From Bacteroidia bacterium (GTDB lineage Bacteria > Bacteroidota > Bacteroidia > Bacteroidales > Azobacteroidaceae): 64,000 nucleotides of DNA. A model generated the notes under the pieces. It was not told the DNA's origin. It worked only from the letters and a program-made list of their open reading frames with translations, and did not search any database. The stretch covers positions 1 to 64,000 of the forward strand of contig BNXB01000002.1 of assembly GCA_025999255.1 (NCBI GenBank), in the 5' to 3' direction. Position numbers and translations under genes: made by a program. Positions 27,009 to 35,815 of this stretch are shown here, one piece after another; position 1 is the stretch's first letter; each line of letters opens with the position of its first letter.

Positions 27009-28343
27009 ATGAAAACAGAGAATATCTTATTGGCATTGGAAGCCAAACACCCGGGAGAACACGAATACCTGCAGGCAGTAAAAGAAGTACTCCATTCGAT
27101 TGAAGATGTATATAACCAACATCCGGAATTCGAAAAAGCGGGTATTATCGAACGTTTGGTAGAACCCGATCGTATATTTACATTCAAAATTCCCTGGGTC
27201 GATGATAAAGGAAATGTACAGGTTAACCTGGGCTATCGCGTACAATTTAATAACGCTATCGGACCCTATAAAGGAGGTCTCCGTTTCCATGCTTCGGTAA
27301 CCCCTTCTTCTCTCAAATTCCTGGGTTTTGAACAAACTTTCAAAAATGCCCTGACTACATTACCTATGGGTGGAGGTAAAGGAGGATCCGATTTTAGCAT
27401 CCGTGGAAAATCAAATGCGGAAGTCATGCGTTTCTGTCAGGCTTTCATGTTGGAATTATGGCGTCACATCGGACCCGATACGGATGTACCTGCAGGAGAT
27501 ATCGGTGTCGGTGCACGGGAAATAGGGTACTTATACGGCATGTACCGCAAACTTGCTTTGGAAAATACCGGAACACTTACCGGAAAAGGACTGGATTACG
27601 GAGGATCATTGATTCGTCCGGAAGCAACCGGTTTCGGAGGGTTATACTTCGTATATCAAATGCTGAAAACAAAAGGCATAGATATCAAAGGGAAAACCGT
27701 TGCTATTTCCGGATTCGGTAATGTGGCCTGGGGCGCTACATTAAAAGCGACGGAAATGGGAGCAAAAGTTGTTACCATTTCAGGCCCTGACGGTTATGTT
27801 TACGATCCTGCCGGAATTTCCGGAGAAAAAATCGACTACATGCTTGAATTACGTAATTCAGGAGAAGACATTGTGGCTCCATACGCAGAAAAATACGGAG
27901 TAGAATTCTTCCCGGGAAAACGTCCATGGCAACAAAAAGTAGATATTGCCCTGCCTTGTGCAATCCAAAACGAATTGAATGAAGAAGATGCGAAAACCCT
28001 TATAGACAATGGAGTAACCTGCGTTGCGGAAATTTCCAATATGGGTTGTACTGCGGAAGCTGTAGATTTGTTCATCGAAAAGAAGGTTTTGTTCGGTCCC
28101 GGAAAAGCAGTAAATGCCGGTGGCGTCGCCACTTCAGGTTTGGAAATGACTCAAAATGCCATGCACCTGAACTGGACGGAAGCCGAAGTAGATGAAAAGT
28201 TACACCAGATCATGAAAAGTATTCATGAACAATGTTGTATCTACGGTAAACAACCCGACGGATACATTAATTATGTTAAAGGCGCTAATGTTGCCGGTTT
28301 CATGAAAGTAGCCCGGGCAATGATGGCGCAGGGAGTCGTGTGA
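27009..28343 (+). CDS. gdhA: Glutamate dehydrogenase (NADP-type)
   Basis: A 444-residue enzyme that interconverts 2-oxoglutarate plus ammonium and glutamate; it is the main ammonium assimilation route in many Bacteroidales. GPYKGGLRFH near 88 and PMGGGKGGSDF near 119 supply the substrate-binding lysines, DVPAGDIGVG near 160 is conserved, and VAISGFGNVAWG near 233 is the dinucleotide-binding motif. Length fits the hexameric 450-residue class, usually NADP-dependent. It overlaps dus by 4 bases. Confidence 0.97.
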   Translation: MKTENILLALEAKHPGEHEYLQAVKEVLHSIEDVYNQHPEFEKAGIIERLVEPDRIFTFKIPWVDDKGNVQVNLGYRVQFNNAIGPYKGGLRFHASVTPSSLKFLGFEQTFKNALTTLPMGGGKGGSDFSIRGKSNAEVMRFCQAFMLELWRHIGPDTDVPAGDIGVGAREIGYLYGMYRKLALENTGTLTGKGLDYGGSLIRPEATGFGGLYFVYQMLKTKGIDIKGKTVAISGFGNVAWGATLKATEMGAKVVTISGPDGYVYDPAGISGEKIDYMLELRNSGEDIVAPYAEKYGVEFFPGKRPWQQKVDIALPCAIQNELNEEDAKTLIDNGVTCVAEISNMGCTAEAVDLFIEKKVLFGPGKAVNAGGVATSGLEMTQNAMHLNWTEAEVDEKLHQIMKSIHEQCCIYGKQPDGYINYVKGANVAGFMKVARAMMAQGVV

Positions 28344-29311
28344 ATATAGGAAATATTACATTTGATAAATATCCCGTCTTCCTTGCTCCAATGGAAGATG
28401 TGACCGATATCTCGTTCCGGCTGCTTTGTAAGCAGTTCGGAGCGGATATGGTTTATACCGAATTTGTCTCAAGCGATGCACTGATACGCCATGTAAACAA
28501 GACAAAAGCCAAACTGGAAGTTTCCAATGAAGAACGCCCTGTGGTAATCCAGATTTACGGCCGGGATATTGACTCGATGGTAGAGGCCGCCAGAATATGC
28601 GAAACAGCCAATCCCGATATTCTGGATCTGAATTTCGGATGTCCGGTAAAAAAAGTGGCTAATAAAGGCGCCGGATCCGGTATGTTGAAAAATCCGGAAT
28701 TATTGCTTGAAATTACGCGTGAAGTAGTCAAAGCCGTAAAAATTCCGGTTACCGTCAAAACTCGTCTCGGATGGGATAACAACACCAAAATTATCGTTGA
28801 CCTGTCCGAAGAATTACAGGACTGCGGGATTGCCGCCCTGACTATCCATGGACGTACACGCGCTCAAATGTACACCGGAGAAGCCGATTGGACATTGATT
28901 GGCGAAGTAAAGAATAACCCGCGGATGCATATCCCCATTATAGGAAACGGCGATATTACCGATCCGGAAGGTTGTAAAACCGCTTTCGAGCGCTACGGTG
29001 TGGATGCGGTAATGGTTGGTCGCGCCGGCATTGGAGCTCCCTGGATATTCCGCGAGATGAAACATTACCTGAATACCGGAGAATTACTACCTAAAGAGTC
29101 TTTTCAATGGTATCTGGAAATTCTGAAAAAACAAGTCTTGCAAAGTGTCGAACGTCTCGACGAACGCCGTGGAATTATTCATTCCCGCAGACATATTGCA
29201 GTCACTCCCCTATTCAAAGGAATACCGGATTTCAAACCGAAAAAAATTGCCATGTTACGGGCAAATACAGTGGAAGAATTATTCGATTTGATGGATAAAA
29301 TACCATTTTAA
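28340..29311 (+). CDS. dus: tRNA-dihydrouridine synthase
   Basis: A 323-residue FMN enzyme that reduces uridines in tRNA D-loops. FLAPMEDVTDISFR near 14, NFGCPVKKVANKGAGSG near 96 with the catalytic Cys, VKTRLGWD near 137 and the glycine-rich IIGNGDIT and VMVGRAGIGAPWIF segments mark the family (DusB-like). The start is a GTG whose first base lies within the last sense codon of gdhA, so translation is probably coupled. A strong promoter and terminator pair for a small RNA follows the gene. Confidence 0.93.
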   Translation: MNIGNITFDKYPVFLAPMEDVTDISFRLLCKQFGADMVYTEFVSSDALIRHVNKTKAKLEVSNEERPVVIQIYGRDIDSMVEAARICETANPDILDLNFGCPVKKVANKGAGSGMLKNPELLLEITREVVKAVKIPVTVKTRLGWDNNTKIIVDLSEELQDCGIAALTIHGRTRAQMYTGEADWTLIGEVKNNPRMHIPIIGNGDITDPEGCKTAFERYGVDAVMVGRAGIGAPWIFREMKHYLNTGELLPKESFQWYLEILKKQVLQSVERLDERRGIIHSRRHIAVTPLFKGIPDFKPKKIAMLRANTVEELFDLMDKIPF

Positions 29312-29362
29312 GTTTTTTTTATACTCAAGTGGCCTTTTATTAACACTTATTATAAAGAAAAA

Positions 29363-29395
29363 TTTGCATTCAGTATTGAAATACCTTTACCTTTG
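29363..29395 (+). promoter_or_regulatory. Strong Bacteroidota-type promoter for a small RNA
   Basis: TTTG at 29363-29366, a 21-base spacer and TACCTTTG at 29388-29395. Both elements match the phylum consensus. No plus-strand gene follows for 1 kb; a terminator follows 54 bases later. Confidence 0.75.
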
Positions 29396-29401
29396 TATCG
29401 T

Positions 29402-29480
29402 GGTTTTTTCATAATAGTATTAGATTTAAGGTTAACAAAGATTGGATTAGGGAGTTCGTGAGAATTCCCTTTTTCTTTTT
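29402..29480 (+). ncRNA. Predicted small RNA of about 80 nucleotides
   Basis: A near-ideal promoter (29363-29395) is followed within 90 bases by a rho-independent terminator (29449-29480), with no open frame of note between them. The body (29402-29448) is A/U-rich and single-stranded in appearance. The minus-strand gene to the right ends at 29495, so the transcript would stop just short of its 3' end. I have a sense of having met similar sequences in other Bacteroidales but cannot name a family. Ends are estimated from the signals. Confidence 0.6.
29449..29480 (+). terminator. Rho-independent terminator
   Basis: AGGGAGTTC (29449-29457) pairs with GAATTCCCT (29462-29470), with one G-T pair and a GTGA loop, followed by TTTTCTTTTT (29471-29480). 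The T-run is on the plus strand only, so it serves the small RNA and not the opposite gene. Confidence 0.8.
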
Positions 29481-29494
29481 AAAGTTACAAGGAG

Positions 29495-30400
29495 TTACCT
29501 CAAACGTAGCACATCACCTTCTTCCGGAACATAATCATCCGCTTTTTTATTCATTTTGTAAAGACGGGATAGTTGTATGCCGTATTTTTGCGAGATACTG
29601 TGCATTGATTCGCCGACTTTCACCATATGTTCATAATAAGGTTTATCCGCTTTTTTCTTTTTCTTCTGCAAATAGACTTTATCCCCCGGACTCAAAGGAA
29701 AATCTTCCGGAACCTCGTTGTATTTAATCAAATCTTTCACTTTGAATCCCATATCGTACGCAATTGCATCAAAATTGTCATTTAGTCCCGCCTCTACATA
29801 AATCAATCCATGAGTTTTGAAAATATTGCGTTCCCGTCTCGATCTCTCAATCTTTCTCGAATCTTTGCCAGAGTTCGAGATTCCGGCTTTTCCGGAATCA
29901 TAACGATATAATTCATAATCCTCAATCAACTTAATCAATTTATTTGCATATGCTTTATCCGTAGCATATCCACATTCCTGCAAACCTTTTGCCCAACCTC
30001 TGTAATCTTTTACATCCAATTCAAACAACTGGGAATAACGCTTTCTAAGTAAAAATTGGGAATGATCTTCGTACGAATCTTCGACCTTATTGTATTTACG
30101 AAAACAATCATTCGGTCCATCATCTTTTCTATAAACTTTATCGCCTCTCCAGTCGGAATGACATTTAATTCCAAAATGATTATTAGAAGCCCTGGCAAGT
30201 TCGCTTAAACCTGCACCTGACTCCAACAGACCTTGTCCTAGAATAATACTGGCCGGAATTTTATATTTGTTCATGTGCCCGACCGCTAAATCCCCATACT
30301 TCCCAGCATAATTGACATAAGAAACCAGTTTTTTCTGTGCATATAACCCACCGGAAACCAATAACAATACTGTTAAAACTAAGGAAGAATATACCTTCAT
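29495..30400 (-). CDS. GH73-type glucosaminidase with C-terminal LysM
   Basis: A 301-residue secreted cell-wall hydrolase. Signal peptide to about residue 21 (GGLYAQKK), then a GH73 domain: ASIILGQGLLESGAG near 51, with the catalytic-type Glu, NNHFGIKCHSDWRGD near 72, and YATDKAYANKLIKLIEDY near 146. The last 50 residues form a LysM peptidoglycan-binding module (HMVKVGESMHSISQKYG), with a diverged second one before it (YVEAGLNDNFDAIAYDMG). It should cleave glycan strands during wall growth or turnover. Confidence 0.9.
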   Translation of the reverse strand: MKVYSSLVLTVLLLVSGGLYAQKKLVSYVNYAGKYGDLAVGHMNKYKIPASIILGQGLLESGAGLSELARASNNHFGIKCHSDWRGDKVYRKDDGPNDCFRKYNKVEDSYEDHSQFLLRKRYSQLFELDVKDYRGWAKGLQECGYATDKAYANKLIKLIEDYELYRYDSGKAGISNSGKDSRKIERSRRERNIFKTHGLIYVEAGLNDNFDAIAYDMGFKVKDLIKYNEVPEDFPLSPGDKVYLQKKKKKADKPYYEHMVKVGESMHSISQKYGIQLSRLYKMNKKADDYVPEEGDVLRLR

Positions 30401-30415
30401 ACCAAAAGAATAGAT

Positions 30416-30423
30416 TATATTTG
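30416..30423 (+). promoter_or_regulatory. -7 promoter element before the cytidine deaminase gene
   Basis: TATATTTG fits TAnnTTTG and lies 20 bases before the ATG at 30443. No convincing -33 element is seen. Confidence 0.4.
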
Positions 30424-30442
30424 TATAATAAAATGAACGCTT

Positions 30443-30931
30443 ATGGAACAGATTAATTTGAATACAAAGATAGTCGTTTGTAATTATGATGAACTAAATG
30501 ATACGGAAAAAAAACTTATCAATACCGCAAAAGAAGCTTGCGGAAGAGCTTATGCAATCTATTCAAATTTCCGGGTCGGATGCGCTATTCTGCTGGATAA
30601 CAACGAAATAATATCAGGAAATAATCAGGAAAATGTAGCATTTCCTTCCGGTATTTGTGCAGAAAGAACGACTTTGTTCTATGCTAATTCACGTTATCCC
30701 GACCAAAAACCCCTTATGATGGCTATTGCAGCCTTTACCAACGATAATTTTACAGAGTTGTCCATCACTCCTTGCGGAGCATGCCGACAAGTTATTCTGG
30801 AAGCAGAGAATCGATATAAAAGCCCTGTACGTATCCTATTATACGGAAAGAAAAAGATTTATATTATTGAAAGTATCAAAAACCTGTTACCATTATCATT
30901 CGACGAATCACAACTTAATCCGTCCGTCTAA
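30443..30931 (+). CDS. cdd: Cytidine deaminase
   Basis: A 162-residue zinc enzyme that deaminates cytidine and deoxycytidine in pyrimidine salvage. [13 protein letters not shown] near 43, [11 protein letters not shown] near 70 (Cys ligand and catalytic Glu) and [10 protein letters not shown] near 111 (two Cys ligands) complete the active site of the homotetrameric class. Its last 24 bases overlap the end of the opposite-strand LolD-type ATPase gene. Confidence 0.94.
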   Translation: MEQINLNTKIVVCNYDELNDTEKKLINTAKEACGRAYAIYSNFRVGCAILLDNNEIISGNNQENVAFPSGICAERTTLFYANSRYPDQKPLMMAIAAFTNDNFTELSITPCGACRQVILEAENRYKSPVRILLYGKKKIYIIESIKNLLPLSFDESQLNPSV

Positions 30932-31561
30932 CATATGAATGGTACGATCGGTAATTGACGCCAAATGCTCATCATGGGTAACAATAACAAATGTTTGATT
31001 CAATTCTTTTCTCAGGTCAAAAAAGAGTTGATGTAATTCTTCCTTATTCCGGGTATCCAAGCTTCCTGAAGGTTCATCAGCAAAAACAACATCCGGCTCA
31101 TTTGCCAGGGCGCGCGCTACTGCAACCCGCTGTTTTTCACCTCCCGACAACTCCGACGGTTTATGTTCCAATCGATCTGCCAGACCCATAAACTTCAATA
31201 TTTCCCGGGAACGTTTTTCGGCTTCTGCGGGTTTTACTCTTCCTATAAGCAAAGGGATCATCACGTTTTCCATCGCAGTAAACTCAGGCAGTAACTGATG
31301 AAATTGGAAAACAAAACCGATCTTCTTATTGCGGAAGCTCGCAATATCCTTATCCTTCATTCCACTGATATTGTTTTGTCCGTAAAAAACATCACCTCCA
31401 TCCGGCTTGTCAAGCGTCCCCAGAATCTGTAATAATGTCGTTTTACCAGCTCCACTCGGACCAACAATAGATATAATCTCTCCCCTTTCAATAGAAAGAT
31501 CAATTCCTTTCAACACCTGCAAATCTCCGAAACTTTTGGTTATTCCCTGCGCTGTTATCAT
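30908..31561 (-). CDS. lolD: LolD-type ABC transporter ATP-binding protein
   Basis: A 217-residue ATPase. Walker [10 protein letters not shown] (about 34), Q-loop [10 protein letters not shown] (about 86), signature [15 protein letters not shown] (about 138) and Walker [13 protein letters not shown] (about 159) are intact. Sequence and length fit LolD, which powers lipoprotein release from the inner membrane, but no LolC/E permease gene is adjacent; in Bacteroidota it is often encoded apart. The other ABC ATPase at 11.8 kb belongs to the MacB operon. Confidence 0.88.
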   Translation of the reverse strand: MITAQGITKSFGDLQVLKGIDLSIERGEIISIVGPSGAGKTTLLQILGTLDKPDGGDVFYGQNNISGMKDKDIASFRNKKIGFVFQFHQLLPEFTAMENVMIPLLIGRVKPAEAEKRSREILKFMGLADRLEHKPSELSGGEKQRVAVARALANEPDVVFADEPSGSLDTRNKEELHQLFFDLRKELNQTFVIVTHDEHLASITDRTIHMLDGRIKL

Positions 31562-31587
31562 TTGTAAATTTTAAGATAGAGAAAGTG

Positions 31588-31617
31588 CAAATTTAGTAAA
31601 TTTCCGTGGAAGACAAA
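31588..31617 (-). promoter_or_regulatory. Bacteroidota-type promoter of lolD
   Basis: On the minus strand TTTG (31617-31614), an 18-base spacer and TAAATTTG (31595-31588). It ends within a few bases of the insertion-sequence remnant starting at about 31621. Confidence 0.5.
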
Positions 31618-31620
31618 AAG

Positions 31621-32123
31621 AGGCTGTCTCACAATATCTTAGAACAAGTTTTACCCGTTTTTATGGCAGAGTCAAAGAAAATACGTAATTTAGCAAGAGA
31701 AATAAAAATATAGAAAATCATAAAGCAATGGCAAAAAACAAGTTAGTAACTCCATAGGCCGTCTTTACCGTCAGTTTCCCTTTAGGTCATTAGCCAAAGA
31801 CTTTGGCTTGAAGGCGAGTCGTTTGGGCCGCAATTCCTATTTTCCACCTGAGGGCAAGTGATGGTATTAAAGAATTATAGTAGTTTGTCAGGAAAGCGAA
31901 GGATGAACCGGAGAAGGCATCAATCCGTTCCCTGCTTTCCCTGGAACGTGCTACCCGGCTCGAAGGTAGCTTTGGTACGGAGAAAGAACACTACAATTTA
32001 AGGAAAATCAAAGCCCGAACCAAAGAAACTGAGATATTCTGGATTCTTTTCGGTATACACACTGCAAACGCGGTTAGCCTGGCTAACAAAGCTCAGGAAA
32101 AAGTGCACAGGCAAGCCGGATAA
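31621..32123 (+). mobile_element. Decayed insertion sequence with broken transposase
   Basis: GAGGCTGTCTCACAA at 31621 has the form of the terminal inverted repeat of several Bacteroidota insertion sequences; a matching right end is not visible. Downstream, a frame reads RLYRQFPFRSLAKDFGLKA and NSYFPPEGK before a stop, and a later frame reads RATRLEGSFGTEKEHYNLRK and ETEIFWILFGIHTANAV up to a stop at 32123. These match the beginning and end of a DDE transposase (IS1182- or IS5-like); the middle, with the catalytic acids, is missing. The element is inactive. Confidence 0.7.
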
Positions 32124-32180
32124 CAAACAACTCCCAAATCCTGATAAAAAAGAATAGAAATATCTGTCCTTCAGATTGTT

Positions 32181-32321
32181 ATGGCTAAAAACCCCAATAA
32201 ACATCCAGAAATAGAAACGATAAGAGAGAAAATCATAAATCCGAAAGAATATAAAGACCTGAAAAATCTTAATGGCTCCCAGAATCTTTTTTTTTGCTAT
32301 TTAGCGAATATCCGTGAATAA
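32181..32321 (+). other. Short open frame of uncertain reality after the IS remnant
   Basis: A 46-codon frame beginning MAKNPNKHPEIETIREK, with a nine-T run near its end. I do not recognise it. Codon use is plausible but there is no promoter, and the position next to a decayed insertion sequence suggests it may be leftover sequence. The rest of 32124-32343 shows nothing else. Confidence 0.2.
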
Positions 32322-32343
32322 TAAAGTTTTCGTGCGAAGCCTA

Positions 32344-33141
32344 TTATTCCTTATTCATTTCCAGTATTTCCACTTTCCTGAATTCTACCGGATGGCTTTC
32401 CGATTGTAAGGCTATTCGTCCGGATTTCAAAAGTCCGGGGATTACATTCGCTTCGGGATTCAGTCCTTTTCCGTTCACTGTCATCCGGGTATAAGTCATC
32501 ACAGTATCTCTGTTGACAATGTGGTGCCCGATACTGTCTCCCAGGATGACCATTTCGATAGTTACCCATTGGTCTCCATGATAAGTTTTCGAGGAGGACG
32601 AAGCGCAATGTTGACCATAAGGAACTCCACCAATATAAATGTCTGTTCCAGGTGTACATACATTACCTGTCGGCCGTTCGTTGGTTCCGTTTCCTCCAAG
32701 AAACTGGGCTTCAATTGATGCCGGAAAATCCTGATCCGGATGCATAGTTTCCGGAGCCTGGGCATGTAACATGGCCCCGCTGTTACGATAAGCCCAACCG
32801 GGCCCGTCGGACAATTGATTTCCTACAAACCGGTATTCGACTCTTAATTTGTAGTGGGAATAATCTTTTTCCGTAAAAATATGTCCGAAACGGTTGTTAA
32901 AGGTGTCGTTATAGGCATCGTAATTCACTTTTAATATTCCATCTTCAACCCGAAAGGTGTTCCCAAAATTTTCTCCAGCTTCATGTCCCCGGATTTTAAC
33001 AATCCATCCGTCCAGATTTTTACCGTTAAATAATTGAATCCAGTTTTCTTCCTGGGATGTCGTGTTGATTTCTTCTTTTTTTGTATTTTTACAGGTAGAA
33101 AGGCAAATAATTGCCGATAGAAATAATAATAGATTTTTCAT
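32344..33141 (-). CDS. DUF1080 (3-keto-disaccharide hydrolase-like) lipoprotein
   Basis: A 265-residue lipoprotein (signal peptide ending ICLSTCKN) with one DUF1080 concanavalin-like domain: WIQLFNGKNLDGWIVK near 32, YSHYKLRVEYRFVG near 93, a central GAMLHAQAPETM segment and SGRIALQSESHPVEFRKVEI near the C terminus. Some members act on 3-keto-glycosides; others bind carbohydrate. No sugar-utilisation genes are adjacent, so the substrate is open. It is separated by 4 bases from the small gene upstream and may share its transcript. Confidence 0.88.
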   Translation of the reverse strand: MKNLLLFLSAIICLSTCKNTKKEEINTTSQEENWIQLFNGKNLDGWIVKIRGHEAGENFGNTFRVEDGILKVNYDAYNDTFNNRFGHIFTEKDYSHYKLRVEYRFVGNQLSDGPGWAYRNSGAMLHAQAPETMHPDQDFPASIEAQFLGGNGTNERPTGNVCTPGTDIYIGGVPYGQHCASSSSKTYHGDQWVTIEMVILGDSIGHHIVNRDTVMTYTRMTVNGKGLNPEANVIPGLLKSGRIALQSESHPVEFRKVEILEMNKE

Positions 33142-33145
33142 GATA

Positions 33146-33535
33146 TCAGTTCTTTTTGAATAATAGATTTTTTAATTCCCTCAGGACATAAGCAATAATT
33201 ACCGGTTTACGTCCTTTGAAAAAGAGCGGGACCACATCCAGAGCCATATCTAATAATGTTCCGGCTGTAACTGCCAGGTTTGAAGATTTATTACCGGCAG
33301 TTTTTTTATCTTTGTGTTTTTCTTCCGGAGTGGAAAACAGGCCTGAAAATACAGGAGGCAGTTTTGACCGGACAGCCTGGAATGCACTACCTAGTATCAG
33401 TGCCCCGAAGTTATTCTGCAGGTAATCCCAGTGGTTATCTAAAGCCTGTAGATGAGCATCCGCTTCTGCTTTCAACCTGATCTTCTGTATATGTAAACGT
33501 TCTATATACGATATTTTAGGAGATTTCTTCGCCAT
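33146..33535 (-). CDS. Small protein linked to holin/YtxH genes
   Basis: About 129 residues from the ATG at 33535 (an upstream ATG at 33562 is less likely). The N terminus is basic with a helix rich in charged residues (SYIERLHIQKIRLKAEADAH); the central part has NFGALILGSAFQAVRSKL and the C terminus a hydrophobic TLLDMALDVVPLFF stretch. I do not recognise a domain. It overlaps the phage-holin-like gene by 20 bases, and the three-gene order (YtxH, holin-like, this protein) recurs in Bacteroidota, suggesting an envelope or stress role. Confidence 0.7.
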   Translation of the reverse strand: MAKKSPKISYIERLHIQKIRLKAEADAHLQALDNHWDYLQNNFGALILGSAFQAVRSKLPPVFSGLFSTPEEKHKDKKTAGNKSSNLAVTAGTLLDMALDVVPLFFKGRKPVIIAYVLRELKNLLFKKN

Positions 33536-33890
33536 TTTTATCTTCGTCTTTAATGAGTTCACCTAAAAACAAATCTGCTATTTTGTCCCGTATTTTTTGC
33601 CTGTTCACTAATAAAATCAGTAGTAATATTAGATAAATCAGAGAAACAAGACCCATTCCGGCTGCAATACTTCCCAATAACTCTCCCAACCAGAAACCGA
33701 TAGCAAGAAAGATAAAGAAAATAGAAAAGAAAATAATCAACAACACTGCTAACCCAAAGAATAAGAAAGACGCCGTCTTACTTGTTTTTTCAAACAAATC
33801 TAACCGGTATAATTTGAGTTTGGCAGTGAAGTAACCTGTCAACTCTTTCTTTATTTCCTGAAAAAAAGATCCGAGATCCTTCTCCATCAT
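33516..33890 (-). CDS. Phage holin family-like membrane protein
   Basis: A 124-residue protein with two strong membrane segments (about 36-65 and 70-95: FLFFGLAVLLIIFFSIFFIF and GLVSLIYLILLLILLV) after an N-terminal amphipathic helix (SFFQEIKKELTGYF), and a polar acidic tail. This is the pattern of the Actinobacteriophage holin III-like (YqjE) group, which are chromosomal envelope proteins rather than true holins in most bacteria. It overlaps the YtxH gene by 4 bases. Confidence 0.8.
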   Translation of the reverse strand: MMEKDLGSFFQEIKKELTGYFTAKLKLYRLDLFEKTSKTASFLFFGLAVLLIIFFSIFFIFLAIGFWLGELLGSIAAGMGLVSLIYLILLLILLVNRQKIRDKIADLFLGELIKDEDKNGEEIS

Positions 33891-34150
33891 ACATCTCCTT
33901 CTGTCTGGTCTGCTTTTGCCCGGGAAATTGCGGTTTGAGCTAATGTATTAACTTTATCCACAGCAATGTCCAACTCTTCAATCCCTTCATTAATAACCTG
34001 GGATATTTTTTTCTTAGCCTTGTCCACAGTCTCACCAATCCGGTCGATGATTTCATTTTTATTGTCACAAGCAAGAAAATAACCTACAGCAGCGCCTACA
34101 GCAGCCCCGATCGCCAAACCGAGAATCAGCTTTGCATTTTCTGAGTTCAT
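33887..34150 (-). CDS. YtxH domain protein
   Basis: An 87-residue protein. KLILGLAIGAAVGAAVGYFL (about 6-25) is a glycine-rich single membrane helix typical of YtxH proteins, followed by a helical tail with repeated charged residues (IDRIGETVDKAKKKISQVI). Members are linked to stress responses in other bacteria. It is the first gene of a minus-strand run reaching 32344. A TACTTTTG -7 element lies on the minus strand at 34246-34239. Confidence 0.83.
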   Translation of the reverse strand: MNSENAKLILGLAIGAAVGAAVGYFLACDNKNEIIDRIGETVDKAKKKISQVINEGIEELDIAVDKVNTLAQTAISRAKADQTEGDV

Positions 34151-34238
34151 TTATTATTAATTTTTATGTTCATGGTCAGATGGAATATACCTGTTGAAAA
34201 TCTTTAATTTTAAACAAATTGTAAATCCAATAAGTTGC

Positions 34239-34246
34239 CAAAAGTA
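34239..34246 (-). promoter_or_regulatory. -7 promoter element of the YtxH gene
   Basis: Minus strand TACTTTTG fits TAnnTTTG, about 88 bases before the ATG at 34150. A -33 partner is not clear. Confidence 0.35.
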
Positions 34247-34268
34247 AGTCTTTTTTAAATGAAATGCT

Positions 34269-34276
34269 TAAATTTG
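34269..34276 (+). promoter_or_regulatory. -7 promoter element of guaA
   Basis: TAAATTTG fits TAnnTTTG and lies 19 bases before the ATG at 34295. Its position inside the upstream extension of the open frame argues that translation starts at 34295, not at the ATG at 34259. Confidence 0.5.
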
Positions 34277-34294
34277 CATGCAAATTTTACTATC

Positions 34295-35815
34295 ATGCTC
34301 GAAAAAATTGTCATACTTGATTTTGGTTCTCAAACTACTCAGTTAATCGGACGAAGACTCCGGGAATTGAATACTTATTGCGAAATTATCCCTTACAATA
34401 AGTTCCCCGAAAATGATCCGACGGTCAAAGGGGTTATTTTGTCCGGAAGTCCGTTTTCCGTAAACGATAAGGAAGCTTTCAAACCGGATTTATCCGGTAT
34501 CCGTGGAAAATATCCGGTTTTGGGTATTTGTTACGGCGCTCAATATATTGCTTACAGTTCTGCAGGAAAGGTAGAAAAAGGGGATTCCCGCGAATACGGA
34601 CGAGCCATACTTACTTCTGTTTGTAAAGATGAGCCTTTGATGAGAGGAGTAAAAGAAAACTCCCAGGTATGGATGTCGCATGGTGACACTATTACCGTTG
34701 TTCCGGAACATTTCAGGGTAATTGCCGGAACTGCGGATGTAAAGGTAACGGCATATAAGGTTGAAGGAGAAAAAACCTGGGGAGTACAATTTCATCCGGA
34801 AGTTTTCCACACGGAAATCGGAATGACGATATTGGACAATTTTCTGGATATTTGCGAAGTCAAGAAAGACTGGACTCCGGCTAATTTTATCGAATTGACG
34901 GTACAACAGCTAAAGTTACAGTTAGGACAAGATAAAGTCATTCTGGCATTGTCCGGAGGCGTTGATTCCTCCGTGAGCGCCGTCCTGCTCAGTAAGGCCA
35001 TCGGCGAAAATCTGACTTGTATTTTTGTTGATAACGGTTTATTGCGAAAAAACGAGTTCAAAAAAGTTTTATCGGATTATGAACATCTGGGATTGAATGT
35101 TTTGGGTATTGATGCCGGGGATTATTTTTATAAAGAGTTGGCGGGAGTTACCGATCCGGAAAAGAAACGTAAAATTATAGGTAAGGGGTTTATTGATATT
35201 TTCGACCGCGAAGCGCAGAAATTAAAGGATATTCGCTGGTTGGCGCAAGGTACGATTTATCCCGATATTATTGAGTCGCTTTCAATTACCGGAACGACCA
35301 TCAAATCGCATCACAATGTCGGAGGCTTGCCTGAAAAGATGAATCTGAAGTTAGTCGAGCCTTTACGTTTGTTGTTTAAAGACGAGGTCAGGCGTGTCGG
35401 TCGCGAATTAGGCATGAAAGAACATCTGATCAAACGCCATCCGTTTCCGGGCCCGGGCTTAGGGGTGCGGATTCTGGGGGATATTACTCCCGAAAAAGTA
35501 CGGATATTGCAAGATGCCGACGATATTTTTATTAATGGTTTACGGGAATGGAATTTATATGACGATGTCTGGCAAGCCGGCGTAATTCTTTTACCTGTAC
35601 AGTCCGTAGGTGTAATGGGTGATGAGCGGACTTACGAAAATGCGGTTGCATTGCGTGCCGTGACTTCCACGGATGCCATGACTGCCGATTGGGCCCGGTT
35701 ACCAAATGAATTCCTGGCTAAAGTATCCAACGATATTATCAATAAAGTGAGAGGTGTAAACCGCGTAGTGTATGATATCAGTTCCAAACCGCCTGCAACA
35801 ATCGAGTGGGAGTGA
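34295..35815 (+). CDS. guaA: GMP synthase (glutamine-hydrolysing)
   Basis: About 506 residues. It converts XMP to GMP with glutamine and ATP. The N-terminal class I glutamine amidotransferase domain starts [13 protein letters not shown] and has GICYGAQ with the catalytic Cys (about 78) and [12 protein letters not shown] with His and Glu (about 164). The ATP pyrophosphatase domain has the P-loop [12 protein letters not shown] (about 218), and the C-terminal dimerisation domain contains [10 protein letters not shown]. It overlaps apbE by one base (TGATG), so the two are coupled. Confidence 0.97.
   Translation: MLEKIVILDFGSQTTQLIGRRLRELNTYCEIIPYNKFPENDPTVKGVILSGSPFSVNDKEAFKPDLSGIRGKYPVLGICYGAQYIAYSSAGKVEKGDSREYGRAILTSVCKDEPLMRGVKENSQVWMSHGDTITVVPEHFRVIAGTADVKVTAYKVEGEKTWGVQFHPEVFHTEIGMTILDNFLDICEVKKDWTPANFIELTVQQLKLQLGQDKVILALSGGVDSSVSAVLLSKAIGENLTCIFVDNGLLRKNEFKKVLSDYEHLGLNVLGIDAGDYFYKELAGVTDPEKKRKIIGKGFIDIFDREAQKLKDIRWLAQGTIYPDIIESLSITGTTIKSHHNVGGLPEKMNLKLVEPLRLLFKDEVRRVGRELGMKEHLIKRHPFPGPGLGVRILGDITPEKVRILQDADDIFINGLREWNLYDDVWQAGVILLPVQSVGVMGDERTYENAVALRAVTSTDAMTADWARLPNEFLAKVSNDIINKVRGVNRVVYDISSKPPATIEWE

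Noticed and set aside
30416-30931. TadA-type role for the deaminase at 30443
   Set aside because: Its CAERTTLF and PCGACRQV motifs and N terminus are those of cytidine deaminase, not of TadA.
34259-34294. Extended N terminus of guaA from the ATG at 34259
   Set aside because: The extension contains the -7 promoter element and is not part of the conserved GMP synthase sequence.
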